A DNA stretch of 64,000 bases, taken from positions 1,204,967-1,268,966 of the forward strand of contig NZ_QCZD01000001.1 in NCBI RefSeq assembly GCF_003075045.1, in the 5' to 3' direction. This DNA comes from Maribacter litoralis. GTDB taxonomy: Bacteria; Bacteroidota; Bacteroidia; Flavobacteriales; Flavobacteriaceae. Below, in pieces: positions 43,568-53,135 of the stretch. The translations under genes and the position numbers were made by a program. The notes beneath the pieces were generated by a model. That model was not told the origin of the DNA. It was given only the letters and a program-made list of their open reading frames with translations, and ran no database searches. Numbering within the stretch: position 1 is the stretch's first letter; each line of letters opens with the position of its first letter.

Positions 43568-45634
43568 TTATGATTCTTGTTTTTTTGCATAGTAGTCATA
43601 AGTAGCAAACTGGGATCTTATCTTAGGTAAAGATGATTTACGGTATGCATTATCTTGCCTTTCATTAAAAACACGAGCTTTCATATTGTCTTTCCAACAG
43701 ATATCAAAAGTATCCATTAATTCCTTTTTTATATCCTCATCATAAATGGGGCAACCTACTTCTACCCTATAATCTAGGTTCCTTGTCATCCAATCTGCCG
43801 ATGATATATACATTTTTGTATCACCTCCATTTGCAAAGGCGAAGAAACGTGTATGTTCTAAAAACTTATCAATAACACTTATAGCTTCTATGTTTTCACT
43901 CATACCCTCAACTCCTGGTATTAAGCAACATATACCTCTTATGATCAACTGGATCTTTACCCCTGCTCTACTTGCCTCGTACAGTTTATCTACCATTTTA
44001 TATGAGGTAAAACTGTTCATCTTTATTTTGATAAATGCCTCTTTGCCCAATTTGGCATTTGCAATCTCATTATCAATTAATTTCATGAATGCATTTTTGG
44101 TATAATGCGGAGAGACTATAAGATGCTTATATTTATTTATCTTATATGTTGTCTCGAAGAAATCAAAAACCTTGTTCAATTCTTTCAGTATTGAATCATC
44201 TGCAGTAAACAAGGTAAAATCTGTATAAATTCTTGCGGTAGATTCATTAAAGTTACCCGTACTTACAAAACCATAGCGCTTTAGCGCTCCGTTTTCCTCG
44301 CGCTCTATCAAACATATTTTACTATGTACTTTTAAGCCAGGAACACCAAATATTAATTTAACCCCTTCTGATTGCAACTGCTCTGCATATTCAATATTCG
44401 CTTGCTCATCAAAACGAGCCTGAAGCTCTATTTGAACAGTTACTTGCTTTCCATTTTTCACAGCATTGATTAAAGATGCTGCAATCTGAGAATTACTTGC
44501 CAACCTGTAGACGGTAATCTTAATAGTACGAACTTTAGGATCTAACGCCGCTTCGCGCAAAAACTTCAACACATAGGTAAAGGTATGATACGGTGTATAT
44601 TGCAAATAATCTTTCTTAGCAATACTCTCTAAAATACTGCCTTCTACACTAAGTCCCTTCACCGGCAACGGGGTAATCTTATCATATAAAAGATCATTTC
44701 TACCTAAACTAGGGAAGCCCATATAATCTCTACGGTTATGATACCTACCACCAGGTATTACACTATCGGTATCTTCAATATTCATCTTCTCTTTTAGAAA
44801 GGTCAAAGTGTCTCTACCTATACTTTTATCGTAAACGAAACGAACTGGATCACTAATTTTTCTATGTTCTACACTCGAAGATATTTTCTCGATAAAACTT
44901 TTACTTAGATCATTATCAATATCTAGCTCTGCATCTCTGGTAATTTTTATCATGTGAGCAGAAATAGATTCATACTCGAACATGGTAAAAATATTCCCTA
45001 GGCAGTATCTAATTAAATCATCGAGTATAATGATGTAACTTTTTTCACCTTCTTTTGGTAGTTCTATAAACCTATCTATTCCTTTAGGAATTTCAATTAA
45101 GGCGTACCTTTTCTCTTTTCTACTATCGTCACTCTTAATGACCATTTTTACTGCCAAATATGCTGCAGTATCTTTTAGAGTAGGAAAACGAGTAAGATCA
45201 TTAAGAATAATGGTCATTAATTGCGGACTCACCTCTTTTAAAAAGTAGGCTTTTACAAAATTCTTTTGGTTTTCGTTTAATTCCGTTTCCTTAATTATGA
45301 ATATATTCTCACCTTCTAGCTCGTGTTCTATTCTTCTAAGAATAGTTAAACTTTTGGTTTGCTGTTCAATTACAATGTTGGTAATCTCTTCTAAAAGATC
45401 CTTTGCTTTTTCACCTCCCAGTACACTTTTGCCTGTTTTACCAGCTTCTACAATGCGTTTAACGGTTGCATAACGCACTTTAAAAAATTCATCTAAATTA
45501 TTGGAGAAAATACCTAAAAAACGAAGTCTTTCAATTAACGGCACATTCTTATCGGCGCTTTCCTGAAGCACACGTTCGTTGAACCATAACCAACTTATTT
45601 CTCTATTTACGTACTGGTTGTTATTTTTTATCAT
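43568..45634 (-). CDS. ppk1: Polyphosphate kinase
   Basis: 688 residues, the expected length. The catalytic His is H437 in KVHSKICL, and a second sits in FLEHTRF near residue 600. RYGFVSTGNFNESTARIYTDF and SSADWMTRNLDYRVE are PPK1 signatures. It reversibly makes polyphosphate from ATP. It overlaps the upstream SixA-like gene by four bases. Confidence 0.96.
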   Translation of the reverse strand: MIKNNNQYVNREISWLWFNERVLQESADKNVPLIERLRFLGIFSNNLDEFFKVRYATVKRIVEAGKTGKSVLGGEKAKDLLEEITNIVIEQQTKSLTILRRIEHELEGENIFIIKETELNENQKNFVKAYFLKEVSPQLMTIILNDLTRFPTLKDTAAYLAVKMVIKSDDSRKEKRYALIEIPKGIDRFIELPKEGEKSYIIILDDLIRYCLGNIFTMFEYESISAHMIKITRDAELDIDNDLSKSFIEKISSSVEHRKISDPVRFVYDKSIGRDTLTFLKEKMNIEDTDSVIPGGRYHNRRDYMGFPSLGRNDLLYDKITPLPVKGLSVEGSILESIAKKDYLQYTPYHTFTYVLKFLREAALDPKVRTIKITVYRLASNSQIAASLINAVKNGKQVTVQIELQARFDEQANIEYAEQLQSEGVKLIFGVPGLKVHSKICLIEREENGALKRYGFVSTGNFNESTARIYTDFTLFTADDSILKELNKVFDFFETTYKINKYKHLIVSPHYTKNAFMKLIDNEIANAKLGKEAFIKIKMNSFTSYKMVDKLYEASRAGVKIQLIIRGICCLIPGVEGMSENIEAISVIDKFLEHTRFFAFANGGDTKMYISSADWMTRNLDYRVEVGCPIYDEDIKKELMDTFDICWKDNMKARVFNERQDNAYRKSSLPKIRSQFATYDYYAKKQES

Positions 45635-46119
45635 GCTTTTAATTGCTTCGGAAATATGGTTTGTATTGTTGAGCCTTGAGAAATGTTAGCCCATGTATTT
45701 TCTTTAAACTGTAAGTGAACAAAACCGCTTGTAGGCACGTTATCTATATGCTTATCACCCAAGGAGTTCGATAAATAGGTAAAGGTGTGATTGTGCCCAA
45801 AAATGAGCACATTTTCAAAGGTGTCGTCTAAATTCTTTATAAACTCAAATACCTGATCACCTGAAAAATCATATAACTTAGAATCTATACTACAATTTTC
45901 TAGAGGATATTCTATAGTTCTTACACAAATCATACAGGTATGAAAGGCCCTGTTAGCAGGACTCGTATAGACCTTATCTATTTTAATGTTTTGACGGGCA
46001 ATTTCCATAGCCACCAAATGAGCATCAGAAATACCCCGTTGTAATAATGCCCTATCTTGATCGCTGACATTTAGCTCCCAAGAGGATTTTCCGTGACGCA
46101 TTAAAAATAGATTTTTCAT
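45631..46119 (-). CDS. SixA-like histidine phosphatase
   Basis: 162 residues with the catalytic LMRHGKSSW (R8-H9) and later FGHNHTF. In E. coli SixA removes phosphate from histidine of HPt domains. Overlap with ppk1 (four bases) suggests instead, or also, a role with phosphate metabolism; the substrate is unproven. Confidence 0.87.
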   Translation of the reverse strand: MKNLFLMRHGKSSWELNVSDQDRALLQRGISDAHLVAMEIARQNIKIDKVYTSPANRAFHTCMICVRTIEYPLENCSIDSKLYDFSGDQVFEFIKNLDDTFENVLIFGHNHTFTYLSNSLGDKHIDNVPTSGFVHLQFKENTWANISQGSTIQTIFPKQLKA

Positions 46120-46128
46120 TTTATAGTA

Positions 46129-46779
46129 TTAAGGGGCCAATCGTTCCATTTTCCATTCATATTCATCTGTAAGGGTATACCTAATGCGATCATGTAATCT
46201 ATTAGGTCTGCCTTGCCAAAACTCCATAGAAACCGGTCTTACCAAATAGCCTCCCCAATGCTTTGGTCTTTCTATTTCTTTATCGGAATATTCCTTTTCC
46301 AACCTTGCCAAGTTATCTTCTAAAACTGCTCTAGAATCAATTACAGTACTTTGTTCAGACACCACAGCACCTAATTTACTACCTTCTGGTCTAGACTCAA
46401 AATAACCATCCGAAAGGTTCTCGGGCAATTTTTCGGCTACACCTTTTATGATTACCTGGCGTTCTAAATTTGCCCAAAAAAAGGATAGACATAGATTTGG
46501 GTTTTCACTGATAGCTTTACCCTTTTCACTATTATAGTTAGTGTAAAAAATAAAACCTTCATGCGTATATTTCTTAAGCAGTACTACCCTGCTCTTAGGA
46601 AAACCATCTAAACCTACCGTAGATACTGTCATAGCATTAGGCTCATCTACTCCGTCAGAGTTTTCCACCTCATAAAACCACGTTTGAAAGAGCTGAATAG
46701 GATTGTCAGATATACTGTCTTCCATCAACGCACTTTTCTCGTAAGATTTTCTATAATCCCCTAAATCTTTTTGCATCAT
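46129..46779 (-). CDS. pdxH: Pyridoxamine 5'-phosphate oxidase
   Basis: 216 residues. FMN-dependent last step of pyridoxal phosphate synthesis. Family blocks: ESPDPFQLF-equivalent DNPIQLFQTWF, VLLKKYTHEGFIFYTNY, GKAISENP and the C-terminal EFWQGRPNRLHDR. It follows rnz by 75 bases and precedes the SixA-like gene by nine. Confidence 0.95.
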   Translation of the reverse strand: MMQKDLGDYRKSYEKSALMEDSISDNPIQLFQTWFYEVENSDGVDEPNAMTVSTVGLDGFPKSRVVLLKKYTHEGFIFYTNYNSEKGKAISENPNLCLSFFWANLERQVIIKGVAEKLPENLSDGYFESRPEGSKLGAVVSEQSTVIDSRAVLEDNLARLEKEYSDKEIERPKHWGGYLVRPVSMEFWQGRPNRLHDRIRYTLTDEYEWKMERLAP

Positions 46780-46854
46780 TTTCGTGTTAAAAACAAGATA
46801 AACAAAGTTCTAAAAAGAAAGGAAAATAAACGGTATAAAAACGGATTAAAAGGT

Positions 46855-47760
46855 TTAAAAATCGAAAGTCTTGCCATCATCGGCAAGAAGTACATTTGGA
46901 AAAACCGTTGACGCTTCTTCTTTAAAAAGTTCTATAGATTTATAACGGGTAGAATAATGACCTAACACTAAGGTTTTTACGTTGGCATCCTTCGCTACTT
47001 GTGCCGCTTGTTTTGCGGTAGCATGCTTCGTTTTTGCCGCTAAATGCGCTTCTGAATCTAAAAAAGTAGATTCATGATATAAAACATCTACTTCTTTAAC
47101 CTTATCTGCCAAGCTTTCATCGTAAATGGTATCACTGCAAAAGGCATATGATTTTGGTTTAGGTGGGTCATATGTAAGTTCTTTATTAGACACTATACTA
47201 CCATTGTCTAACGTTATATCCCTTCCATTTTTTATATTGTTATAATAAGCCTTATCAATACCATACTTTTCAACAGCAGCAACATTCAGCTTTCGTTTAC
47301 CAAGCTTTTCCTTAAACAAATAACCGTTGGTATATACTCTATGATCTAAGGGAATTGTGCTTACGCTTATTTTATCATCCTCAAAAATAAGCTCTGTTTC
47401 TTTGCTGGTAAGCTCATGAAACAGCAAAGGATAATTGGTCCATGAATCTCCAAGCTTTAAAAGTAAGGTAATAGCCTCCTTAATACCTTTTGGTCCGTAT
47501 ACATGCAATTCTTTATCCCTACCTAACAAACGCATTGTAGAAATAAAGCCCGGTAGGCCAAAAAAATGGTCTCCATGAAGATGGGAAATAAAAATATGAT
47601 TAATTCGAGAAAATTTAATTTTATGCCGCCTAAGTTCCACTTGCGTACCTTCTCCACAATCTATTAAAATAACATGATTATTTATCTCAAGAACTTGTGA
47701 AGTTGGGTTGGTAAGGGTTCTTGGTGTTGCCGCATAACAACCCAATACAGTGAGGTGCAT
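46855..47760 (-). CDS. rnz: Ribonuclease Z
   Basis: 301 residues. The beta-lactamase-fold zinc motif is H60-x-H62-x-D64-H65 (SHLHGDHFFGLPG). CSDTIYDE and LGHYSTRY supply the remaining ligands. It trims 3' trailers of tRNA precursors without encoded CCA, consistent with both tRNAs in this window lacking CCA. Preceded by a STAS-like gene with a 40-base gap. Confidence 0.95.
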   Translation of the reverse strand: MHLTVLGCYAATPRTLTNPTSQVLEINNHVILIDCGEGTQVELRRHKIKFSRINHIFISHLHGDHFFGLPGFISTMRLLGRDKELHVYGPKGIKEAITLLLKLGDSWTNYPLLFHELTSKETELIFEDDKISVSTIPLDHRVYTNGYLFKEKLGKRKLNVAAVEKYGIDKAYYNNIKNGRDITLDNGSIVSNKELTYDPPKPKSYAFCSDTIYDESLADKVKEVDVLYHESTFLDSEAHLAAKTKHATAKQAAQVAKDANVKTLVLGHYSTRYKSIELFKEEASTVFPNVLLADDGKTFDF

Positions 47761-47800
47761 AAAAAATACTTAATTATTCATATTCGTTCAATGGATATAT

Positions 47801-48133
47801 TTAAATACCCAAATCGCGTTCTATTTCTTCCATTTCAACAATGTCCCTAGCTTCTTGAAGCGTAGGCACTAAATTGATCTCTTCTGGTACATCATCATAA
47901 GACACCTTATCTGATACTAAAACGAACGACTGTTCATTCTTTTTATGCATTCTAGCTATTTCTAAAAACGAAATAACGTTATAAGGCGTCAACTTAGTGA
48001 AGCTCAATAAGTCTAACACCAAATTATCGTTCTTTAATTTTGCATATTCCTTTTGCAAATTCTCCAAAAAACGCTCAATAGAAATTTCTTCTTGAGAAAC
48101 AATAATCAACGATTCTTCTTTTGTAAAAATCAT
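47801..48133 (-). CDS. Small STAS-like protein between pyrB and rnz
   Basis: 110 residues, soluble, with the alpha/beta alternation of an anti-anti-sigma (STAS) domain: NLVLDLLSFTKLTPYNVISFLEIARMH resembles the phosphorylation-loop region, without a clearly placed Ser. Databases often label neighbours like this by association with ribonuclease Z. I cannot assign a function. The start is one base after the pyrB stop, so it is translated with pyrB. Confidence 0.65.
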   Translation of the reverse strand: MIFTKEESLIIVSQEEISIERFLENLQKEYAKLKNDNLVLDLLSFTKLTPYNVISFLEIARMHKKNEQSFVLVSDKVSYDDVPEEINLVPTLQEARDIVEMEEIERDLGI

Positions 48134-48134
48134 A

Positions 48135-49061
48135 TCATTTAATTTTAGATGCTAACAAATAAATTACCGCCATACGAATGGCAACTCCATTTTCTACCTG
48201 ATTCAAAATAATTGATTGTTTTGAATCGGCAACATCACTTGTAATTTCAACTCCCCTATTTATTGGTCCGGGGTGCATAATTACAATTTCTTTATCCAAA
48301 CTATCAAGTAGTTTTTTATTCACTCCAAATTGTTGAGTGTATTCTCTGGTGGTCGGAAAATATGATATATCTAACCTTTCGTTTTGTATACGCAACATGT
48401 TTGCTACATCGCACCATTCCAGCGCCTTTCTCAAATCTGTTTCTACGCCAACCCCTAAAGATTCTATAAATTTAGGCAACAAGGTCTTAGGGCCACACAC
48501 TTTTACATTTGCTCCCTGTAGCTTTAATGCAAATATGTTTGAAAGTGCCACCCTTGAGTGAAGAATATCACCTACAATAACTACATTTTTACCAGCAACA
48601 TCACCAAGTTTTTCTCGTATAGAATAAGAATCCAGTAATGCCTGTGTAGGATGCTCATGCGCACCATCTCCAGCATTGACAATAGATGCATTTACATGCT
48701 TGGATAAAAATATGCCCGCTCCAGGATTAGGATGCCTCAAAACTACCATATCTACTTTCATAGATAAGATATTATTAACGGTATCAATTAAAGTTTCCCC
48801 TTTCTTTACCGATGATTGGCTGGCAGAAAAGTTTAATACATCTGCAGATAAACGTTTTTCTGCCAATTCAAAAGACAATTTTGTTCTTGTACTGTTTTCG
48901 AAAAATATATTGGCAATCGTAATATCTCTAAGTGAAGGAACCTTTTTAATTGATCGGTTGATCACTTCCTTAAAATGATCGGCAGTTTCAAAAATAAGCT
49001 GAATATCGGTTTCCTTTAGGTATTTTATTCCCAGTAAGTGTTTAACACTCAGTTCGCTCAT
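48135..49061 (-). CDS. pyrB: Aspartate carbamoyltransferase catalytic subunit
   Basis: 308 residues. Carbamoyl-phosphate site ENSTRTKLSFE (S57-T58-R59-T60) and HPTQALLD; aspartate site PGPINRGVEI. It commits carbamoyl phosphate to pyrimidines. No pyrI is nearby. Four bases after pyrR. Confidence 0.96.
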   Translation of the reverse strand: MSELSVKHLLGIKYLKETDIQLIFETADHFKEVINRSIKKVPSLRDITIANIFFENSTRTKLSFELAEKRLSADVLNFSASQSSVKKGETLIDTVNNILSMKVDMVVLRHPNPGAGIFLSKHVNASIVNAGDGAHEHPTQALLDSYSIREKLGDVAGKNVVIVGDILHSRVALSNIFALKLQGANVKVCGPKTLLPKFIESLGVGVETDLRKALEWCDVANMLRIQNERLDISYFPTTREYTQQFGVNKKLLDSLDKEIVIMHPGPINRGVEITSDVADSKQSIILNQVENGVAIRMAVIYLLASKIK

Positions 49062-49065
49062 TTTC

Positions 49066-49605
49066 TTATCTATTTACTAAATATATAATATCTTCCCCAT
49101 CATTTTCTTCCCACATCACCTTTACTTTCTCATCGTTTATGGCATCGACCTGACGACCTCTATAATTCGGTTGTATTGGCAAATGTCTACTAAACCTACG
49201 GTCTATTAAACATAAAAGCTCTACATCTTTAGGTCTTCCAAAAGATTGCAAGGCGGTTAATGCGGCATTTATACTTCTACCTGTATACAAAACATCATCT
49301 ATTAAGACGACGTTCTTATCTTCTACTAAAAAATCAATTTTTGTTTTGGTAGCCTCCAAGGTCTTTTCTCCCCTTCTAAAATCATCACGATAAAAAGTAA
49401 TGTCCAAAAAACCGAGGTCTATCTGCTTTACTTTATACTCCTCTTTTAATATTTTGTTTAGTCGTTCGGCAAGGAATTTACCCCTAGGCTGTATACCTAT
49501 TAAAACGGTGTTTTCAAAACTTAAATGATTTTCAAGCAATTGACAAGCCAATCTATGCAGGATGATATGTATTTCTTTGGAAGAGAGTAAAACTTTTTGA
49601 CTCAT
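49066..49605 (-). CDS. pyrR: PyrR, pyr regulator / uracil phosphoribosyltransferase
   Basis: 179 residues from the ATG at 49605 (MSQKVLL); a start three codons earlier is possible. The PRPP-binding motif VVLIDDVLYTGRSINAAL lies near 90-107. In Bacillus PyrR binds pyr leader RNA to cause attenuation. Here the upstream region is short (a TATTTTTG -7-like box at 49639-49632), leaving little room for an attenuator, so transferase activity may be the main role. Confidence 0.92.
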   Translation of the reverse strand: MSQKVLLSSKEIHIILHRLACQLLENHLSFENTVLIGIQPRGKFLAERLNKILKEEYKVKQIDLGFLDITFYRDDFRRGEKTLEATKTKIDFLVEDKNVVLIDDVLYTGRSINAALTALQSFGRPKDVELLCLIDRRFSRHLPIQPNYRGRQVDAINDEKVKVMWEENDGEDIIYLVNR

Positions 49606-49718
49606 AATGGGCACCCGTGCTTTTAGCTTAACAAAAATAGAGAATTCTATCTAAACTTTGATAGCTTAAATTAGATTGGAAGATCAAAAAAATAAAATTA
49701 CGTCTTTGTGTGTATTAT

Positions 49719-50447
49719 CTATAAGCCTAAAATAGAAAAGAAAGCTTCTTTATGGCTTTCACCTATGGGTATTCGCATATCGTTGATAACAATTCTATTA
49801 CGTTGTACCGTTTTAATATAATTTACATTGACCACGTAAGATTTATGAACCCTAAGAAATTGGTTAGAAGGTAATTTACTCATGATTTCCTTAAAGCTCA
49901 TAAGGGTCAAAATAGTCTTATTTGTATTGGCTATATGGATTTTCAAATAATCTTTTAAGCCTTGTACATATTCAATTTGGTCTAAATCTATCTTAATACT
50001 TTCGTACTCGGCCTTTACAAAAATGAACTTTTTTTCAACTGTACTATCACCGGTAGAGGAGAAAACGTTTGCTTCCATAATAGTTTTTTGCTTTTTAGAT
50101 ATTAGATCTTGTACTCTTGACACAGATTTTATAAAACGGTGATATGGTATTGGCTTTACCAAATAATCTACCGCATTCAACTCAAAACCATCTACTGCAT
50201 ATTGCGAATAAGCGGTAGTGAATATGAACAATGGTCTATTATCTAAAGTTCCCATAAAATCGATACCGTTAATTTGGGGCATTTCGATATCACAAAAAAT
50301 TAAATCGATTTTCTTCTCTTTTATTTCTGTAATCGCATCAAGCGGATTGGTATACGTATTAACCAAGTCTAAAAAATCTAGCTTTTCACAGTAACCAGAA
50401 AGAATTTCAATGGCTAATGGCTCGTCATCTATTATTATACATTTCAT
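49719..50447 (-). CDS. LytTR-family response regulator
   Basis: 242 residues. Receiver domain with phospho-acceptor D53 (FCDIEMP) and K98 (YLVKPI), then a LytTR DNA-binding domain (about 135-240) containing FLRVHKSYVVNV. It overlaps the kinase gene by four bases, the standard pairing. Likely controls genes in the adjacent locus; the target sites are not evident. Confidence 0.93.
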   Translation of the reverse strand: MKCIIIDDEPLAIEILSGYCEKLDFLDLVNTYTNPLDAITEIKEKKIDLIFCDIEMPQINGIDFMGTLDNRPLFIFTTAYSQYAVDGFELNAVDYLVKPIPYHRFIKSVSRVQDLISKKQKTIMEANVFSSTGDSTVEKKFIFVKAEYESIKIDLDQIEYVQGLKDYLKIHIANTNKTILTLMSFKEIMSKLPSNQFLRVHKSYVVNVNYIKTVQRNRIVINDMRIPIGESHKEAFFSILGL

Positions 50448-51478
50448 AAGCTAGAATGTTTTTGGTAAATGGTTAATGATACTTCGTAATCTTTACCGTC
50501 ATTTTCGACTTCAAGTTTATGAAGACCAGGATAGATCAATTTTAATTGATTTCTAATATTTTCAAGGCCTATACCTGAGTTTTTGGTAGGCTCCCTAAAA
50601 ATTCCAATCTTATTCTTTACGTTTAAATAGATAGAGGTATCGGTAATGGTCAAGGTTATTTTAACATAGGTTTTACCTTTATAGTCCGTACCATATTTAA
50701 AGGCATTTTCTATAAATGAAATAAACATTAAAGGAGGTACCGCCCTACCTCTATCTTCCCCTGTTATTTTTAAAGATACGTTTTCACTATCAGATAATCG
50801 TAACCGCTGTAATTGAATATAACTTTTTATATAATCGATTTCTTTATTTAAGGGTACCAAATCTTTATCTGCCTCATAAATCATATATCTCATTAGCTCA
50901 GACAAGTCGACTATAGCTTCAGAAGTATCTGGAGATTTTTTTACAGATAAGGCATAAATAGTATTTAGGGAATTAAATAAAAAATGTGGATTCAATTGGG
51001 CTTTTAAGAACTGCAACTCAGACTTAATATTCTCTTTTTCAACCGATAAACGTAAGTTCTCATTACGTTTCCACTCTACATACATTCTTAAAATAGCACT
51101 TATTACATATGGTATTCCTAAATTTAAAAACAACTTATAATAAGGCATAATCATAAAGCCCCTTGGTCGTATTCGGTTAAAGAAAAAATTATTAGGAAAT
51201 TTTGGCTCATAAAAGTGGTTGATCAATAACACTGAAATTGCCAATAAACCCAAGGAAACCAATATGTAAAAAAGAACACTTTTTTTCAGTAAATACTCAG
51301 GTACCAAATAAAAATAATTGATATAAAAAAGTATAATGATTACAATGACTTTAGGGAATACATCAGACGGTATTGGTCTTGCATCGTTTAAAACAGGGTA
51401 AAATGTGAGTCCGTACAGCAATATCCATATACTAATATGAACAACAATTTGAACCCTGTTTTTAATAATCAATTGCAT
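50444..51478 (-). CDS. LytS/YehU-type sensor histidine kinase
   Basis: 344 residues. Four N-terminal membrane helices (about 11-30, 43-60, 68-87, 115-133) and no large sensor domain, then the His_kinase domain with phospho-acceptor H165 in LNPHFLFNSLN and an ATPase domain ending GIGLENIRNQL. Probably senses through its membrane part or through a partner such as the upstream DUF4907 or Kelch protein. Seven bases after DUF4907. Confidence 0.92.
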   Translation of the reverse strand: MQLIIKNRVQIVVHISIWILLYGLTFYPVLNDARPIPSDVFPKVIVIIILFYINYFYLVPEYLLKKSVLFYILVSLGLLAISVLLINHFYEPKFPNNFFFNRIRPRGFMIMPYYKLFLNLGIPYVISAILRMYVEWKRNENLRLSVEKENIKSELQFLKAQLNPHFLFNSLNTIYALSVKKSPDTSEAIVDLSELMRYMIYEADKDLVPLNKEIDYIKSYIQLQRLRLSDSENVSLKITGEDRGRAVPPLMFISFIENAFKYGTDYKGKTYVKITLTITDTSIYLNVKNKIGIFREPTKNSGIGLENIRNQLKLIYPGLHKLEVENDGKDYEVSLTIYQKHSSL

Positions 51479-51485
51479 AAAGAAA

Positions 51486-51827
51486 CTATTGACCTTCCAC
51501 GGCAGAAATATTCAATTCTGCCAAATCTGATGGTAATAAAATTGGTGATTTTCCATTTTCCAATTTCGACAGTACCAAGTTTGCTGTTTTTTGAGCTTGC
51601 TTTTCAGTTGTAAACTTTTGTTTACCTGGCAATCCGGGAATGTACTCTTGTAAAATTATAATCCGTTCTCCTTTTATTATTTGATAGCCATATCCATCAT
51701 TTAAATCTACCACCTGGCTATGAAATAATTTATTTTCATTGGCTACAGGTTGATTGTAAATTGAATAGCCTAACCCAAGTACCAAAAATAGCACAATTAC
51801 AAGCGAGTATTTTACAGTAGCACTCAT
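51486..51827 (-). CDS. DUF4907 family protein
   Basis: 113 residues with an N-terminal membrane anchor or signal (about 7-24, YSLVIVLFLVLGLGYSIY). The small exported domain contains GYGYQIIKGERIIILQEYIPG and FTTEKQAQKTANLVLSKL, as in DUF4907. Function unknown. Lies between the Kelch gene (74 bases away) and the kinase gene, so it may link an outer protein to the kinase. Confidence 0.8.
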   Translation of the reverse strand: MSATVKYSLVIVLFLVLGLGYSIYNQPVANENKLFHSQVVDLNDGYGYQIIKGERIIILQEYIPGLPGKQKFTTEKQAQKTANLVLSKLENGKSPILLPSDLAELNISAVEGQ

Positions 51828-51901
51828 AAATATATGTTTAAAAATGGGTCAACCTTTACAGATTGACCAAAAAAAATTAACAATTACACTCACATTGAAA
51901 A

Positions 51902-52894
51902 TTAATCTTCATCATCATACTCATCCAAAGGAAAGAACTCATCTAAATCATCTAAGTATAAAGTACCTGTTCTCCCCATACCGATAAATACTCGGCTACC
52001 ATTTGAAAAAGCAATGGCGTCTTGTCTTGTTGCTCCTTCAAAAGAAGTTTTTTGTTCCCATTCATCTGAAGCTGGATCATACTCCCAAACTGTATTGGTA
52101 GCACCACCTAACTCTCCGGTCGCTATATAACCGTAACCGTTTAACGTAAATCCAACAGCGTTACTTCTTGCAATTGAATAATCATCCTCTTCATCAAGAT
52201 CCAATTTAGAAGTCCAACTTTCTGTAGTAGGGTCAAATACCCAAAAATCATCTAAGTAGACACCATTTGACACTCCAGTACCTAAATACACCAAACCATC
52301 AATGGTAAATGTAGTTGCCGATCTTCTTTTGTTTCCACCAAAACCAACTAATTCTGTCCAAGTATCGGTTGTAGGATCATATTTATAGAAATCTTTTCTA
52401 TCGTTTTCACCATCGTAGCCAGTACCTACATATCCAAATCCGTTTACACCAAACCCAACAGCACTTCTTCTTGCAGTGGGCAACGCAGCAATCTCCGTCC
52501 ATGTATTTGAAGCTACATCATAACTATAAAAATCGGTCAGTTCATCAACACCATCATAACCAGAACCAATATACCCCGTACCATCTATTTCAAAACCTAC
52601 GGCCGCATTTCTTGCCGTCCCTGGAAAATCCGCTTTTTGAGACCAATAATCTCCTTCTATATCATATGCCCAAAACGAAGCTAGGTAATCATCACCATCA
52701 TAACCAACACCCATGTAACCAACATTATCTATTGTAAAACCAGATACACTACTTCTAGGGCTGCCATCAAAAACAGATTTATCTACCCAGTTACCTAAAT
52801 CGTCATCGTCATCATCACTTGAACAACTTGTAATTACCATAGCCAACAGTGCCATACCAGTAATTTTGTACATATACGATTTTCTTTTATTCAT
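51902..52894 (-). CDS. Kelch-repeat lipoprotein
   Basis: 330 residues. Lipoprotein signal with lipobox Cys24 (ITSCSS) followed by a six-Asp run. Six Kelch-type blades of about 45-50 residues follow, each with GYxGxGYDG or a close variant then W at the blade end (YWSQK, TWTEI, TWTEL, SWTSK, EWEQK). It should form a six-bladed beta-propeller on the envelope and bind a ligand or partner. The C-terminus is acidic (LDEYDDED). Head of the kelch-DUF4907-kinase-regulator run. Confidence 0.9.
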   Translation of the reverse strand: MNKRKSYMYKITGMALLAMVITSCSSDDDDDDLGNWVDKSVFDGSPRSSVSGFTIDNVGYMGVGYDGDDYLASFWAYDIEGDYWSQKADFPGTARNAAVGFEIDGTGYIGSGYDGVDELTDFYSYDVASNTWTEIAALPTARRSAVGFGVNGFGYVGTGYDGENDRKDFYKYDPTTDTWTELVGFGGNKRRSATTFTIDGLVYLGTGVSNGVYLDDFWVFDPTTESWTSKLDLDEEDDYSIARSNAVGFTLNGYGYIATGELGGATNTVWEYDPASDEWEQKTSFEGATRQDAIAFSNGSRVFIGMGRTGTLYLDDLDEFFPLDEYDDED

Positions 52895-52929
52895 TACGTT
52901 TTTGTTTTAAGGTTCTTTCTTTAAAAGAT

Positions 52930-52959
52930 CAAATCTACTAGAGACCCTAACGTTCTAAA
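52930..52959 (-). promoter_or_regulatory. Putative promoter of the kelch operon
   Basis: On the minus strand TAGATTTG (52937-52930) matches TAnnTTTG, with TTTA 18 bp upstream (52959-52956). The Kelch ATG is 36 bases downstream. Confidence 0.5.
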
Positions 52960-53087
52960 AAACACAATAGATTAAGATTGGTTTTTAACATACCAAAACC
53001 CAGTTTTTATCTACGAACGCGAACATTTCATTAATAGTTCAAATAACAGCATTCATCCCTTAACATTACCGATTCGTCTATTCAGGT

Positions 53088-53117
53088 TTTTACAACCGTA
53101 CTTGCTATTTAGTTTTG
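53088..53117 (+). promoter_or_regulatory. Putative promoter of the DUF4270 operon
   Basis: TTTT at 53088-53091, an 18-bp spacer, and TAGTTTTG at 53110-53117. The DUF4270 ATG follows 18 bases later. It diverges from the kelch promoter with about 130 bases between. Confidence 0.45.
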
Positions 53118-53135
53118 ATGAAAATTAAATTTTAA

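Noticed and set aside
52471-52737. 88-residue plus-strand ORF inside the Kelch gene
   Set aside because: His/Asn-rich reading opposite the repeated Kelch codons; the minus-strand frame has a signal peptide and six repeats.
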